Source: Corynebacterium felinum
Lineage (GTDB): Bacteria > Actinomycetota > Actinomycetes > Mycobacteriales > Mycobacteriaceae
DNA length: 64,000 nucleotides
NCBI RefSeq assembly: GCF_030408755.1
Contig: NZ_CP047209.1
Span: 868,001 to 932,000 of the forward strand
Reading direction: 5' to 3'
Within the stretch, counting starts at the first letter, position 1; every line of letters begins with the position of its first letter. The translations under genes were made by a program, and so were the position numbers. Of this stretch, positions 17,624-27,281 are shown in pieces. The notes beneath the pieces are model-generated. The model saw nothing but the letters and a program-made list of their open reading frames with translations, searched no databases and was not told the DNA's origin.

Positions 17624-20600
17624 CTAGTGTTTATTAATCACACCGAAGCGGTGGCGAGTAGTCGCCACGGCTTGCTCCATAAGGAAGGAGAGGAGTTCTC
17701 GACGACCATCAGCAAGCACCGGACCATCAATCACTACCGAGTTAGATTCCGCAGCAGCAGCATACACAGCGTCATCAACACTACCTACCGTGCGAATGCG
17801 GAGACCAGAAGAATGTCGAATTTCATCAAGGAAGTCCAAGCCTCCGACTGAATCCACCGTAATACCTTGTGCAGCCAGATCTGTGGCAATTTCGGGTGCA
17901 GCACTGAAACGAATGGGTGAACCAGTCAATTCAGCTGCAAGGGACAAACGCACGATATCGCGCAACTGAGCATCGGAACCAATACGAATCTCAAGTGGCT
18001 GAAGAAGCGGGCGATAACGGAACACATTGGACTCGCACACCAACGCGGTGCGGTCATGCTCTACACCAAATTCTTCCCGCCACGCAAGAGCATCCAAATG
18101 CATCGCAGCGTGCAGCCACTGTTGGTCTTCCTGGCTCAACTCTGCTGAAGAACACGCAGCAAGCAGCGCTCGCTTAATCTTTGGTTCAAGAGACGTCGGT
18201 GGGATCTGGGAGAGATCCCCATCCTCCCAGCGACCTTGTTGGGCCACATAATTTGGCCCGCCTGCTTTCGCCCCAGTACCGATAGCCGAATCCTTCCAAC
18301 CGCCAAACGATTGCCGCTCGACGATTGCACCCGTAATACCACGGTTGACGTAAGCGTTTCCGACTTCCACATGCTGCGTCCAGTACTCAATTTCCTCCTC
18401 ATCCAACGAATGGAGGCCACCGGTCAGGCCAAAACCTGTCGAATTCTGGAACTCAATAGCTTCCTCTAGCGAATCCGCGCGCATAATCCCTAGGACAGGG
18501 CCGAAGCACTCATGGGTGTGATACCAAGAACCAGGCTGCACATTATCGCGAATACCAGGGCTCCACAGTGTACCTTCCTCATTCAACTTTTCAGGCTTCA
18601 CCAGCCACCGCTCACCAGGCTCAAGGGTGGTCAACCCACGCAGTAGCTTTTCACCAGGTGGCTCAATCAGTCCATTCATCGTGGTGGAAATATCAGTACC
18701 GTAACCAACCTTCAACGTCTTGGTGGCGTCGATAAGCTGATCGAGGAAACGCTGCGACTTTCCGACACTACCAACCAAAATCACAAGGGAGGCAGCAGAA
18801 CACTTCTGGCCGGCATGACCAAACGCACTACGATACACATCCGCAACCGCTAGGTCAGGATCAGCAGACGGGGTGACGATAATGGCATTCTTGCCTGAAG
18901 TCTCAGCATTCAGCACCATTGTTGGTTTCCACGAACGGAAAAGGCGAGCAGTTTCCGATGCTCCAGTAAGGATCACAGAATCCACGTCCGGATGCGATAC
19001 CAAAGCGCGACCAGCATCAGCTTCATCTGCATTGACAAGCTGAACAATATCCCGATCAACGCCAGCAGCATCGCACGCACGATGAATCGCAGCCAAAGCC
19101 ACTTCTGCGCACCGAACAACTTGAGGGGCAGGCTTAATAATCACGGCAGCGCCAGCAGCTAGAGCTGCAAAAACACCACCAAGCGGGATAGCAACAGGGA
19201 AGTTCCACGGCGGGGTAACCACGACCACCTTAAAAGGAGTGAACTTCGAATGTGCCTGATCAAGCTGACGAGCTGACTGCGCATAATACATCGCAAAATC
19301 GATTGCTTCCGAAAGCTCGGGATCAGCCTCAGCAACAGTCTTACCCGACTCGTGAGCCATCACAGTTAAAAGCGTGCCCCGATCGCGGGCAAGCTCATGA
19401 CCCATTTGTGTAAGTACCTCAGCACGCTGCTCACCCGAAAGCGCAGACCACGACTCGGACTGCTTCACAGCCTGCGAAACCGCAGCATCAATAACTTCGA
19501 CATCTGAAATTCGCGGTGACGAAACAGTGCCAGGATCGCTTGCTAATGCCTCCTGCGCCCACTGACGGTTGTGCGCAAGAGATGGATCGGTATCCGGTTC
19601 ACCCACAAACCGCCCAGGTAAAGTACCCGATTGAGCACCAGACTCCACCAAACGGTTCTGGGTACGGTTAGGTCCAGCAAAAGTAGACCACCGAGCAGCC
19701 ACCGCGTCACGGAAACGCTGCTGCTGATCAGCCATGGGTTCCGAACCAGGGGAGAACAGCGCATGCAAGAAGTTCTGCTTCTCCCCGTTTTCCTCCAATC
19801 GGCGGACCAAATAGGAAACAGCCACATCGAAATCTTCAGCATGCACCACTGGGGTATACAGAATTAGGCCACCAACAACCTTGTGCACCGCACGAGCCTG
19901 AGCAGGAGCCATGCCTTGCAACATTTCAATATCAAGCTGTTGCTCAACACCCCGCACCGCAGCCAATTCAACTGCCAGGGCAACTGTAAACAAATTATGG
20001 CTGGCCACACCAATACGAACGTTATCGGCATGCTCTTTTTGCATAATATAATCGAGCAGGCGGATGTAATTGGCGTCCACGTCTTCCTTTGTTAAATACG
20101 GAGCTTGCGGCCAATCATGCAGCTGCGCATCAACACGTTCCATGGAGAGATTTGCGCCCTTGACAAGGCGAATCTTGATCTTTGCGCCGCCAGCTTGTCG
20201 ACGTCGGGAAGCGAAATCCGCTAACTCAACGAGCGCCTCAAACGTGTCCGGCAAGTAGGCCTGCAATACGATGCCAGCTTCAAGATCCAAAAACTCATCT
20301 TCCATCATCAGCTCGGTAAAGAGCTTGATGGTTAGATGCAGATCCTTATACTCCTCCATATCCAAATTGATGAAGGCATGAGGAGTACGCTTCTTTGCTT
20401 CCCGATACAACGGGCGGAGACGATCCTTCAAACGCTGCGTATTGCCCTCAATATCCCATGGATTCAACTGCGCGCACACACTCGAAGCCTTGATCGAGGC
20501 ATAAGTAACGCGAGGATTCTGAAGCAGCTGCCTCGTGCGCTCTAATCGATTCTTCGCCTCCTGCTCCCCGAGCACAGCTTCACCGAGCAAATTAAGGTTC

Positions 20601-21070
20601 AACTGGTAGCCACGCTCTTTTGCCTCATCAAGCTTTGCGTTCAACGCTTTGCCCTCGGCGTCAAGAACCAAATGACCGACCATTTGTCGCAGACGCTTAC
20701 GCGCCAGCGGCATCACAACATTCGGAAGAAGCGGGGCAGCGAGCGAACCAGCAGCGACCATCGTTTTATCGACTTGGCCAATGAAGCTTGGCAACTTCTT
20801 TCCGCGCACAGGCGAAGCCAATTTCGATAATTCTTTAGAAGCCACTGCATTATCAACAGGACGTGCGACACGATCAACAAAGCCCATCGTAAAAGCAATG
20901 CCATCTTCGTCTCGCACCAATGCTGCCAGCTGTTCAGTAGCCGCAGCCTCCTTCTTATTAGAATCTTCGTGGGTTAAACGAAGCCATTCATTCGCGCGAG
21001 CAACTGCGGCATCGACAACTCCATCAAGATCGGAGGCATTGGAAACGGGGGTATAGGCATCAGTAGCCAT
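17624..21070 (-). CDS. putA: Bifunctional proline dehydrogenase / L-glutamate gamma-semialdehyde dehydrogenase
   Basis: PutA oxidises proline to glutamate with an FAD-dependent dehydrogenase followed by an NAD-dependent aldehyde dehydrogenase. From ATG 21070 the protein is 1148 aa; AAGGAG eleven bases upstream supports this over the longer open frame to 21205. The PRODH barrel lies about residues 150-440 (IRLVKGANLSMERVDAQ, IGVASHNLFTVA). The ALDH domain spans about 530-960 with TPPWNFPVAIPLGG, the glutamate in LNAETSGKNA and the catalytic cysteine in GHAGQKCSAAS. A C-terminal extension of about 180 aa is present. There is no N-terminal DNA-binding domain, so it should not be its own repressor. 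Confidence 0.94.
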   Translation of the reverse strand: MATDAYTPVSNASDLDGVVDAAVARANEWLRLTHEDSNKKEAAATEQLAALVRDEDGIAFTMGFVDRVARPVDNAVASKELSKLASPVRGKKLPSFIGQVDKTMVAAGSLAAPLLPNVVMPLARKRLRQMVGHLVLDAEGKALNAKLDEAKERGYQLNLNLLGEAVLGEQEAKNRLERTRQLLQNPRVTYASIKASSVCAQLNPWDIEGNTQRLKDRLRPLYREAKKRTPHAFINLDMEEYKDLHLTIKLFTELMMEDEFLDLEAGIVLQAYLPDTFEALVELADFASRRRQAGGAKIKIRLVKGANLSMERVDAQLHDWPQAPYLTKEDVDANYIRLLDYIMQKEHADNVRIGVASHNLFTVALAVELAAVRGVEQQLDIEMLQGMAPAQARAVHKVVGGLILYTPVVHAEDFDVAVSYLVRRLEENGEKQNFLHALFSPGSEPMADQQQRFRDAVAARWSTFAGPNRTQNRLVESGAQSGTLPGRFVGEPDTDPSLAHNRQWAQEALASDPGTVSSPRISDVEVIDAAVSQAVKQSESWSALSGEQRAEVLTQMGHELARDRGTLLTVMAHESGKTVAEADPELSEAIDFAMYYAQSARQLDQAHSKFTPFKVVVVTPPWNFPVAIPLGGVFAALAAGAAVIIKPAPQVVRCAEVALAAIHRACDAAGVDRDIVQLVNADEADAGRALVSHPDVDSVILTGASETARLFRSWKPTMVLNAETSGKNAIIVTPSADPDLAVADVYRSAFGHAGQKCSAASLVILVGSVGKSQRFLDQLIDATKTLKVGYGTDISTTMNGLIEPPGEKLLRGLTTLEPGERWLVKPEKLNEEGTLWSPGIRDNVQPGSWYHTHECFGPVLGIMRADSLEEAIEFQNSTGFGLTGGLHSLDEEEIEYWTQHVEVGNAYVNRGITGAIVERQSFGGWKDSAIGTGAKAGGPNYVAQQGRWEDGDLSQIPPTSLEPKIKRALLAACSSAELSQEDQQWLHAAMHLDALAWREEFGVEHDRTALVCESNVFRYRPLLQPLEIRIGSDAQLRDIVRLSLAAELTGSPIRFSAAPEIATDLAAQGITVDSVGGLDFLDEIRHSSGLRIRTVGSVDDAVYAAAAESNSVVIDGPVLADGRRELLSFLMEQAVATTRHRFGVINKH

Positions 21071-21551
21071 AGTAAAGATAACTCCTTCATCGAAAAAGGG
21101 GAGAAGATATGCATGAAAGAGCGCTTGAAAAAATGCGCCAACTGAGATGATGAAAAGCTCTCTACACCATGACTGGTGGACGGTCGGAAATGTGTCGGGT
21201 ACCAAGCCGGAAGGCGTTCACCGATAGCGATCCCTTCTTTACAAATGTGAAGACTGCTGAGAAAACAGATTGAACGCAACTAATATGCCTATGGCGCACG
21301 TCGCTTCCCATTAGTATATGTAAGTGGGGTCACTGACGTGCAAATTTTGGCAAAAGGCGACATCTTAGGCCTGTGGCATTGTACATGCTTTGAATCTTTA
21401 TAGTTTTGATACGAACTAAATATCTCACAGGTTTTTTTTAAAAAATATCTCATGGCTAGGTATTTCTTTTCAAAATGTGCGCACTGTGGGCAAGCTTGAT
21501 AGTACGATAATCACCTGTACCGTACTTCTAGTTGTGAAAAGAGGTGAACGC
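21071..21551. other. Divergent intergenic region putA / GntP-type permease
   Basis: This 481-nt AT-rich space separates divergent putA and the permease. A possible sigma-A promoter for the permease is TTGATA (21496-21501) and TACCGT (21518-21523) with a 16-nt spacer. The spacer contains CGATAATCAC, a 10-mer also found upstream of the gene at 32724. A T8A6 tract lies at about 21433-21446. I found no convincing gene. Confidence 0.4.
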
Positions 21552-22985
21552 ATGGCCCTAGCACTTTTTGGCATCGTGCTTTCCTTGTTCGTCTTGATGG
21601 GACTGGCATATCGAGGACACTCCGTTGTTCTCGTAGCACCCATCGCCGCATTCGTTGCCCTGATTTTCTCTGGAGCACCACTGCTGGCAACATACACCCA
21701 AATATTCATGCCAGCGCTTGGAAAATTCATCGTCAGCTTCTTCCCGCTTTTTCTTGCGGGAGCAATATTCGGCAAACTCATGACATCCTCCGGCCTTGCA
21801 GTTGACCTAGCACGCGGAATCACCAAACTCTTCGGCCCCAAACGAGCAATGCTCTCAACTGTCATTGCGACAGCACTACTCACCTACGGGGGAGTCTCAG
21901 CATGGGTCGTCGCCTTTAGTATCGTCCCTATCGCAGTCGAACTCTTCCGCTCAGCAGGAATCCCACGACGTCTCATGCCCGCAGCACTCGGACTCGGAAC
22001 AATCACATTCGCACTCGCGGCCCTGCCTGGATCTCCACAAGTCCACAACGTCATCCCCACAAAATACTTCGGCACAAATTCTTACGCCGCGCCGGGTATT
22101 GGTTTAGTTGCGGCCGTGGCCATGTTTGTGCTGGGAATGGCGTGGCTTGAATTTCGAATTCGCCGACTCAACGAAGCTCCTGCATCAGGAAAAGGCTCGG
22201 TAACGGCTGCAATGATTGCTGCTGAAAACGCCGATCATGATGAATCTCATTCGCATAATGCACACAGCACGGCTTCCGAAGGTAATGTCGCTGTGCGTGG
22301 TTTTTTGGGTTTACTCCCTATCGTTGTGGTGATTTCAATGAACTATTTGTTCGTATACGTCATTTCAAAGAAACTTGATTTCTCTTACCTGGCAGAAGAG
22401 AAATTCGGTGGAGTCAAACTTGATCAAGTAATTGGTGTGTGGTCCGTTGTGGTAGGTCTTGCAACCGCGATCATTTTGATATTCCTGATGAAGTTTAACG
22501 AAATCGCGCGATTGTTCAACGAGCTTTCTGATGGTGCAAAGAATGCAGTTTTACCGGTTTTCACCACAGCTTCAGAGGTAGGCTACGGTGCAGTAGTCGC
22601 GTCGCTGACTGCATTCGCTGCTGTTAAAGAAGGTATTTTTTCCATTTCGGAGAATGCACTGGCAGTATCGACCATGTCAGCAGCCGTTATTTCAGGTATT
22701 ACCGGATCTAGCTCGGGTGGTTTGTCTATTACGCTAGCGGCATTCGGTGAAGAGTTAAAGAATATGGCAATTGCTCAAGGCATTGATCTTGAGATCATGC
22801 ACCGACTTACCGCCATGGCGTCGGTCTCTTTTGATTCCCTCCCGCATAACGGTGCCATCTTGACGATGCTGATTGTGTGTGGAATGACCCATCGACAAAG
22901 CTACAAAGATGTTGCAGTGGTTACTGTTATCATCCCGCTTGTAGTCATGCTTGTCACTCTTGGTGGAGTGCTCGCATTCGCATAA
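21552..22985 (+). CDS. GntP-family permease
   Basis: This integral membrane carrier of 477 aa has about 12 hydrophobic segments. Family features are the repeated glycine-rich re-entrant stretches: GKLMTSSGLAVDLARGITKLFG early, and ISGITGSSSGGLSITLAAFGEEL late, followed by SFDSLPHNGAILTMLIVCG. The ATG at 21552 has GAGGTG upstream; the longer open frame from 21477 is not needed. GntP-type proteins carry gluconate, hydroxybutyrate or other carboxylates. Linkage to putA may be coincidental, so no substrate is assigned. Confidence 0.82.
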   Translation: MALALFGIVLSLFVLMGLAYRGHSVVLVAPIAAFVALIFSGAPLLATYTQIFMPALGKFIVSFFPLFLAGAIFGKLMTSSGLAVDLARGITKLFGPKRAMLSTVIATALLTYGGVSAWVVAFSIVPIAVELFRSAGIPRRLMPAALGLGTITFALAALPGSPQVHNVIPTKYFGTNSYAAPGIGLVAAVAMFVLGMAWLEFRIRRLNEAPASGKGSVTAAMIAAENADHDESHSHNAHSTASEGNVAVRGFLGLLPIVVVISMNYLFVYVISKKLDFSYLAEEKFGGVKLDQVIGVWSVVVGLATAIILIFLMKFNEIARLFNELSDGAKNAVLPVFTTASEVGYGAVVASLTAFAAVKEGIFSISENALAVSTMSAAVISGITGSSSGGLSITLAAFGEELKNMAIAQGIDLEIMHRLTAMASVSFDSLPHNGAILTMLIVCGMTHRQSYKDVAVVTVIIPLVVMLVTLGGVLAFA

Positions 22986-22999
22986 AACTTGCAAGGGTT

Positions 23000-23033
23000 A
23001 AAGGTGGGGCTGATAAATATCAGCCCCACCTTT
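23000..23033. terminator. Bidirectional terminator between GntP permease and gapB
   Basis: AAAGGTGGGGCTGA pairs with TCAGCCCCACCTTT around a short AT-rich loop, in the space between two convergent genes. A/T flanks on both sides allow it to work for both. Confidence 0.85.
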
Positions 23034-23048
23034 ATCTATTTGTGTTTC

Positions 23049-24479
23049 TTACAGCTCACGCTGGTCGATACGCGCAGGAAGAACCTTTGGGCGAGCACCC
23101 GTTACTTCTTCAACAATGCGGACAACTTGGTTGGAGTAACCAAATTCGTTGTCGTACCACACGTAGAGAACAAGGTGATTTCCATTTGCAATGGTTGCCA
23201 GACCATCAACAATGCCTGCGTGAGTAGTACCAACGAAGTCGGTGGAGACTACCTCAGGGGAGTGAATGTAGGCGATCTGTTGGCGCAGGTTGGAATGCAA
23301 CGCAACCTGATCCATCAGCTTGTTGATCTCATCGCGGGTGGTTTCCTTTTCCAAGGTCAGGTTCAAAACTGCCATGGAAACATCTGGGGTAGGAACGCGA
23401 ATAGCGTTGCCGGTGAGCTTTCCTTCCAGCTCAGGAAGAGCCTTAGACACAGCCTTTGCAGCACCAGTTTCGGTCAAAACCATGTTTAAGCCGGCTGCGC
23501 GTCCACGACGCTCACCCTTGTGGAAGTTATCGATCAGGTTCTGGTCGTTGGTGAATGAGTGAACAGTTTCCACATGTCCATACTTCACGCCGTAGTGATC
23601 GTTGATTACCTTGAGCACAGGGGTGATTGCGTTGGTAGTGCACGATGCGGCGGTGATGATCGCATCTTCATCAGTAATGTCGGTGTGGTTGATACCATAA
23701 ACAACATTCTTCAAGTCCCCCTTACCAGGGGCAGTAAGAATTACGCGGGATACACCCTTTGACTGCAAGTGCTGGCTCAGACCCTCACGATCACGCCAAC
23801 GGCCGGTGTTGTCCACCACAATTGCATCGTTGATGCCGTATTCGGTGTAATCGACAGATGCTGGGTCGTTGGAGTAAATGACCTGGATCTTGGTTCCGTT
23901 AGCCCAAATCACGTTATTTTCTTCGTCGACCGTGATGGTGCCGTTGAAAGCGCCGTGTACTGAGTCGCGGCGTAGCAAAGACGCGCGCTTCTGGAGGTCT
24001 TTGTCGCCATTCTTGCGCACGACAACAGCACGCAGCTTCACGGAGCCATAGGCAGCCTCACGCGAAATGAGAATACGGGCAAGCAGGCGACCAATGCGAC
24101 CGAAGCCGTAGAGGACGACGTCGCGAGATTCAACGTCAGCGCCAGTGCCGATAACTTCAGCCAACTCGTTCTTCAGGAATTCGGTGAGATCGCCACCCAC
24201 CTCAGCGTACTTGACGGCCAAACGCCCCAAGTCGATGGACGCCGTACCCAGCTCTAAATCAGAAAGCGCCTCCAAAACCGGAAGGGTGTCTTGTGGGGAC
24301 AGTTCCTTATCAGTAGCGAGGCGCGAGTAGCGGTGGGCTTTGATGATGTCAATGTCGGTGACATCAATAAGCAGGCGGCCAAAAACGGAAGTGACCACGT
24401 TGTTGGTGCGGTGCAGCTTGCCGATCAAAGGGAGCATCTTCTGGGCGGATTCGAGTTTTTCGTTCCAGTCCTGAGCCAT
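23049..24479 (-). CDS. gapB: Glyceraldehyde-3-phosphate dehydrogenase, long GapB type
   Basis: At 476 aa this is far longer than canonical GAPDH (about 335 aa) because of an N-terminal extension of about 120 residues ahead of GFGRIGRLLARIL. The catalytic cysteine is in ITAASCTTNAITPV, with HSFTND and WYDNEFGYSNQVVR later. After the second beta strand it reads VVVRKNGDKD instead of the Asp that dictates NAD, which fits NADP use. In C. glutamicum the long enzyme (GapB) works in gluconeogenesis. Same assignment here is by similarity of architecture. A canonical gapA would lie elsewhere. Confidence 0.9.
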   Translation of the reverse strand: MAQDWNEKLESAQKMLPLIGKLHRTNNVVTSVFGRLLIDVTDIDIIKAHRYSRLATDKELSPQDTLPVLEALSDLELGTASIDLGRLAVKYAEVGGDLTEFLKNELAEVIGTGADVESRDVVLYGFGRIGRLLARILISREAAYGSVKLRAVVVRKNGDKDLQKRASLLRRDSVHGAFNGTITVDEENNVIWANGTKIQVIYSNDPASVDYTEYGINDAIVVDNTGRWRDREGLSQHLQSKGVSRVILTAPGKGDLKNVVYGINHTDITDEDAIITAASCTTNAITPVLKVINDHYGVKYGHVETVHSFTNDQNLIDNFHKGERRGRAAGLNMVLTETGAAKAVSKALPELEGKLTGNAIRVPTPDVSMAVLNLTLEKETTRDEINKLMDQVALHSNLRQQIAYIHSPEVVSTDFVGTTHAGIVDGLATIANGNHLVLYVWYDNEFGYSNQVVRIVEEVTGARPKVLPARIDQREL

Positions 24480-24898
24480 GAGCTAAGTCCGATCCTTAAT
24501 ATAAGGTGATTCAAAAATAAGTATGGTTCCCGCCGAGGTCGGGGGAGACAGTGAAAGACACACAGCCTGAACTTTGCAGTGAAAGTAACACATATGGTGC
24601 ACTACCTGCGCGGTCATAGCTGTGATTCACCCCCCGTCATGTTAGTTGATAAACGGACTTAGGTGTTTGGAATGGGGGTAGAAATGTCATTTAAAGCACT
24701 AGGTACGGCGCATTCGGGGGTAGTGAGACACAGTAACGCGGAGCGGTCATCGAAAGGATAGACTTCATAAGGGTCGAAAATGGGGCTGCATTGTGGCAGT
24801 CTTAACGAAGCTTGGTTGTGTCCATAATTTCTTCAAACGTTGTATCTCACTTTCTACAGGGTGAGTTGTCCAGTGTTGTTTAACGAAAGCTTGTCTTT
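24480..24898. other. Intergenic region upstream of gapB and the small membrane protein
   Basis: This 419-nt divergent region must hold both promoters. I see short inverted repeats, such as CTCAC (24846-24850) with GTGAG (24861-24865), but no RNA gene or convincing small ORF. Confidence 0.4.
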
Positions 24899-25552
24899 AT
24901 GCTTCATGCAGTTACGTATGCGTTGCTCGATTCTCTCAATGTGTTATTGATCGGAGTTGTTGTAGCAATTGGCGTCATGCTTCCACGTACTGCCAAATAT
25001 CCCAAGATTGCCACGCTGCTGATTGCCGGTGACTGGATGGGCGTATTTATCCTTGCGCTGGCAACAATGTTTGTTTTTGATGGAATTGGTGAACCGATCA
25101 AACAGCTGGTGGAATCGCCAGCTTTTGGGATTATCCTGATCGTTGTTGGTCTGATGAGCATTGGCATGACGATTCGTGGTGGGGATACCACCGCGATCAC
25201 AAACAAATTACTGCCGCCGTTACAAACCCCTACTGTGAAAACTTTCGCTGCGGGTTTTGTACTCGGTCTCGTGCAATCGGCGACCTCGGCCCCATTTTTT
25301 GCCGGTATTGCTGTTTTGAGCGCTGGTGATTTTTCAGTGGCTACCCGCTATGTGGGCATGATTTTTTACGCGTCACTTGCACTTTCGCTGCCGTTTGCGA
25401 CCGCAGTCATGGTGGGAATGGTTCGTAAGCAGCCAAACTCAGCCGTTGGTCGTGGTTTTGAGGCGATGCGATCGAACAAAGAACGAGTAAATAAGGTTGC
25501 AGGCTATATCGTCGGTGTTGTTTTAGTTCTTATGGGAGCGCTTCACCTTTAG
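24899..25552 (+). CDS. Small polytopic membrane protein (GAP/SapB-like)
   Basis: This 217-aa protein has about six hydrophobic segments, starting with LNVLLIGVVVAIGVMLP and GVFILALATMFVF. A small hydrophilic loop and the repeat-like GFVLGLVQSATSAPFFAGIAVL follow, and it ends GVVLVLMGALHL. It resembles the two-repeat, six-helix LysE-superfamily carriers such as the GAP (peptidoglycolipid-addressing) group, but substrate is unknown. It converges with a LysE-type exporter gene, leaving 61 nt between stops. Confidence 0.6.
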   Translation: MLHAVTYALLDSLNVLLIGVVVAIGVMLPRTAKYPKIATLLIAGDWMGVFILALATMFVFDGIGEPIKQLVESPAFGIILIVVGLMSIGMTIRGGDTTAITNKLLPPLQTPTVKTFAAGFVLGLVQSATSAPFFAGIAVLSAGDFSVATRYVGMIFYASLALSLPFATAVMVGMVRKQPNSAVGRGFEAMRSNKERVNKVAGYIVGVVLVLMGALHL

Positions 25553-25613
25553 TCTCGCAAAAAACGCATGAGGAAACATGCCGTGTGACGGCGCTTAATC
25601 TCAGTAGGGTGTC

Positions 25614-26228
25614 CTAGTGGCTTGTCAACAGTGGTAAACAAAGATGCCATGCGACGAACACCATGACGCAGCCGGTGAATAATTCAAGGAGCTGCCATGC
25701 ACGTCGTCCACGCAAAAGTGGGGTAAGAAGTACACCTGCCGTTGCGATTCCATAGAACCACGTGGCGGAAGCTCCAATTCCACCAACGTAGTACCACCAA
25801 CGGTTGCTTTCGAAGGCGTTCGCGAGTGCTGCGATAAGCATGAGATCAACATACATTCCTGGGTTGAGCAAGGTGATCGCCAGCATGTCTTTGAGCACTT
25901 GAGGTGCTGGGCGTCGGAGTTTCGGATCCATCTCCCCGAGTGTTTGGGGCCGATAAAATCTGCGGAACGAGTGTGAGGCAAGCCAAAGAAGGTAGATGGC
26001 ACCGAGAATTCGGAACACAGTGAGCAACCAAGGAATCGATTGGATAAGCGCACCTACCCCTGCGACGCCGACTGCGATGAAGAGTACATCGACGATGACG
26101 CAGACGGATGCTGCTAAAACTGCGTGTTCGCGCAGAATGCCTTGGCGGAGTACGTAGGAGGATTGGGCGCCAATAGCCGCAATGAGAGCCAAGGTGGCGG
26201 TAAACCCAGTTACGAGTGCAGAAAGCAT
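25614..26228 (-). CDS. LysE/ArgO-family amino acid exporter
   Basis: This is a 204-aa, six-helix exporter. The N-terminal GFTATLALIAAIGAQSSYVL and ILGAIYLLWLASHSFRR are hallmarks of LysE/ArgO, as is the LNPGMYVDLMLI segment that starts the second half. These proteins export basic amino acids such as lysine and arginine. No LysG-type activator is adjacent. Confidence 0.88.
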   Translation of the reverse strand: MLSALVTGFTATLALIAAIGAQSSYVLRQGILREHAVLAASVCVIVDVLFIAVGVAGVGALIQSIPWLLTVFRILGAIYLLWLASHSFRRFYRPQTLGEMDPKLRRPAPQVLKDMLAITLLNPGMYVDLMLIAALANAFESNRWWYYVGGIGASATWFYGIATAGVLLTPLLRGRRAWQLLELFTGCVMVFVAWHLCLPLLTSH

Positions 26229-26316
26229 ACAGACACTGTAGGGACAAATATTCGCAAAATCTAATTACTGCTCGTTCTAGAGGGCAACCTTTAGAGTTGA
26301 CAGAGGATCTTGTTCT

Positions 26317-27105
26317 TTACGCACTCATGCTTGTCGTTGATTCCAAGGTGTTGTCATGTTTTCTATTTGGGGAGGAGTGGTCGGTGGGGGTGAGTGGGGA
26401 TGCTTCAAGCTGCGTAGAAGTCTCGGTGAAGGTGCTTGTGCTGTGGGTTTGGGTGAGTTTTTCTAGGATCGTTGCGGTGTTGCGTGACCCTAAATAGTCA
26501 ATGAGAATCTTTTCGAATGCTTGGGTTGGCGTCCATGAAAAATGTGTGGATACTGCGTGAATGTGGCTGAGGATCGGGGCGATGGACTGTTCGGGCAAGA
26601 TGCCGGTGAAGTGCCAGTTGTGCGCCTTGTCAAGGCGCATGCTGATGCCTTGGCGACGTGGTTTTTTCACAGGTGGGGTATAGCCTTCGACTAGCTGCGG
26701 GAGAAGGCGGGCAACTCGGGAGCGAAGTGAGCCTGGCTGAGGAATCAGTTGGTCTTGTTTGTTGGGTTTGAGTGATTCAATCAGTTGGTCTTGAATTGTC
26801 TCAAGCTGCTTCGGCGTGATGGCCAATAGTGGTTTGCAAAAGCCTACGATGTGCTCGATGGGGAACAGGGCTTGCTCGTAGAAATAGGCGTAGAGTGCGG
26901 GGGCATGTGTTTCGATCAGCTGGATGGAGTTGATGTATGCCATTGCAGTGGCGGGGGAGATGCCGAATCCATCGACGAGGTGCGCAATGCCTTCATCATT
27001 GTTGGGGGTAGTGGCGATTTCTTCGAGGTCTTCGCGGATTTCTTTCGCTTTGCGGAGCCGAAGTGCGTTGGTGGATTTTTCGCATCGGTAGCTGTGTGTG
27101 GTCAT
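26317..27105 (-). CDS. DUF222/13E12-like protein lacking an HNH domain
   Basis: The protein is about 262 aa from ATG 27105, which is preceded by GGAAGGA at good distance. It has the helical DUF222-like organisation: a degenerate helix-turn-helix-like stretch (VDGFGISPATAMAYINSIQLIE in two parts), then helices ending SIAPILSHIHAVSTHFSW. It stops after a Ser/Thr-rich tail. The C-terminal HNH nuclease domain seen in the relative at 11097-12251 is absent. It could be a truncated copy, an antitoxin-like regulator, or a distinct short subfamily. Confidence 0.6.
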   Translation of the reverse strand: MTTHSYRCEKSTNALRLRKAKEIREDLEEIATTPNNDEGIAHLVDGFGISPATAMAYINSIQLIETHAPALYAYFYEQALFPIEHIVGFCKPLLAITPKQLETIQDQLIESLKPNKQDQLIPQPGSLRSRVARLLPQLVEGYTPPVKKPRRQGISMRLDKAHNWHFTGILPEQSIAPILSHIHAVSTHFSWTPTQAFEKILIDYLGSRNTATILEKLTQTHSTSTFTETSTQLEASPLTPTDHSSPNRKHDNTLESTTSMSA

Positions 27106-27222
27106 GGCTATTCCTTCCGTAGATGGGGGTGAAAGTGGGGTCTGCGGAGAGATTCGCAGATATATATAAAGACTTGAAATGTGCCCATTCCGTTCCCAAT
27201 TACCTACTTTTGGGGGTGGGAA

Positions 27223-27262
27223 AGCCCCTAATAGGCTTAGTGCTAAGCGTCCATTAGGGGCT
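27223..27262 (-). terminator. Terminator after prfC
   Basis: AGCCCCTAAT (27223-27232) and ATTAGGGGCT (27253-27262) form a perfect 10-bp stem whose loop carries a second small hairpin (GGCTTAG / CTAAGC). It begins 20 nt past the prfC stop on the reverse strand. Confidence 0.8.
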
Positions 27263-27281
27263 GGGTGATTCTGGAATGGTT

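Noticed and set aside
24560..24600. GlxR-like half sites (GTGA...CACA) upstream of gapB
   Set aside because: Spacing is one base short of TGTGAnnTAnnTCACA and the centre does not match.
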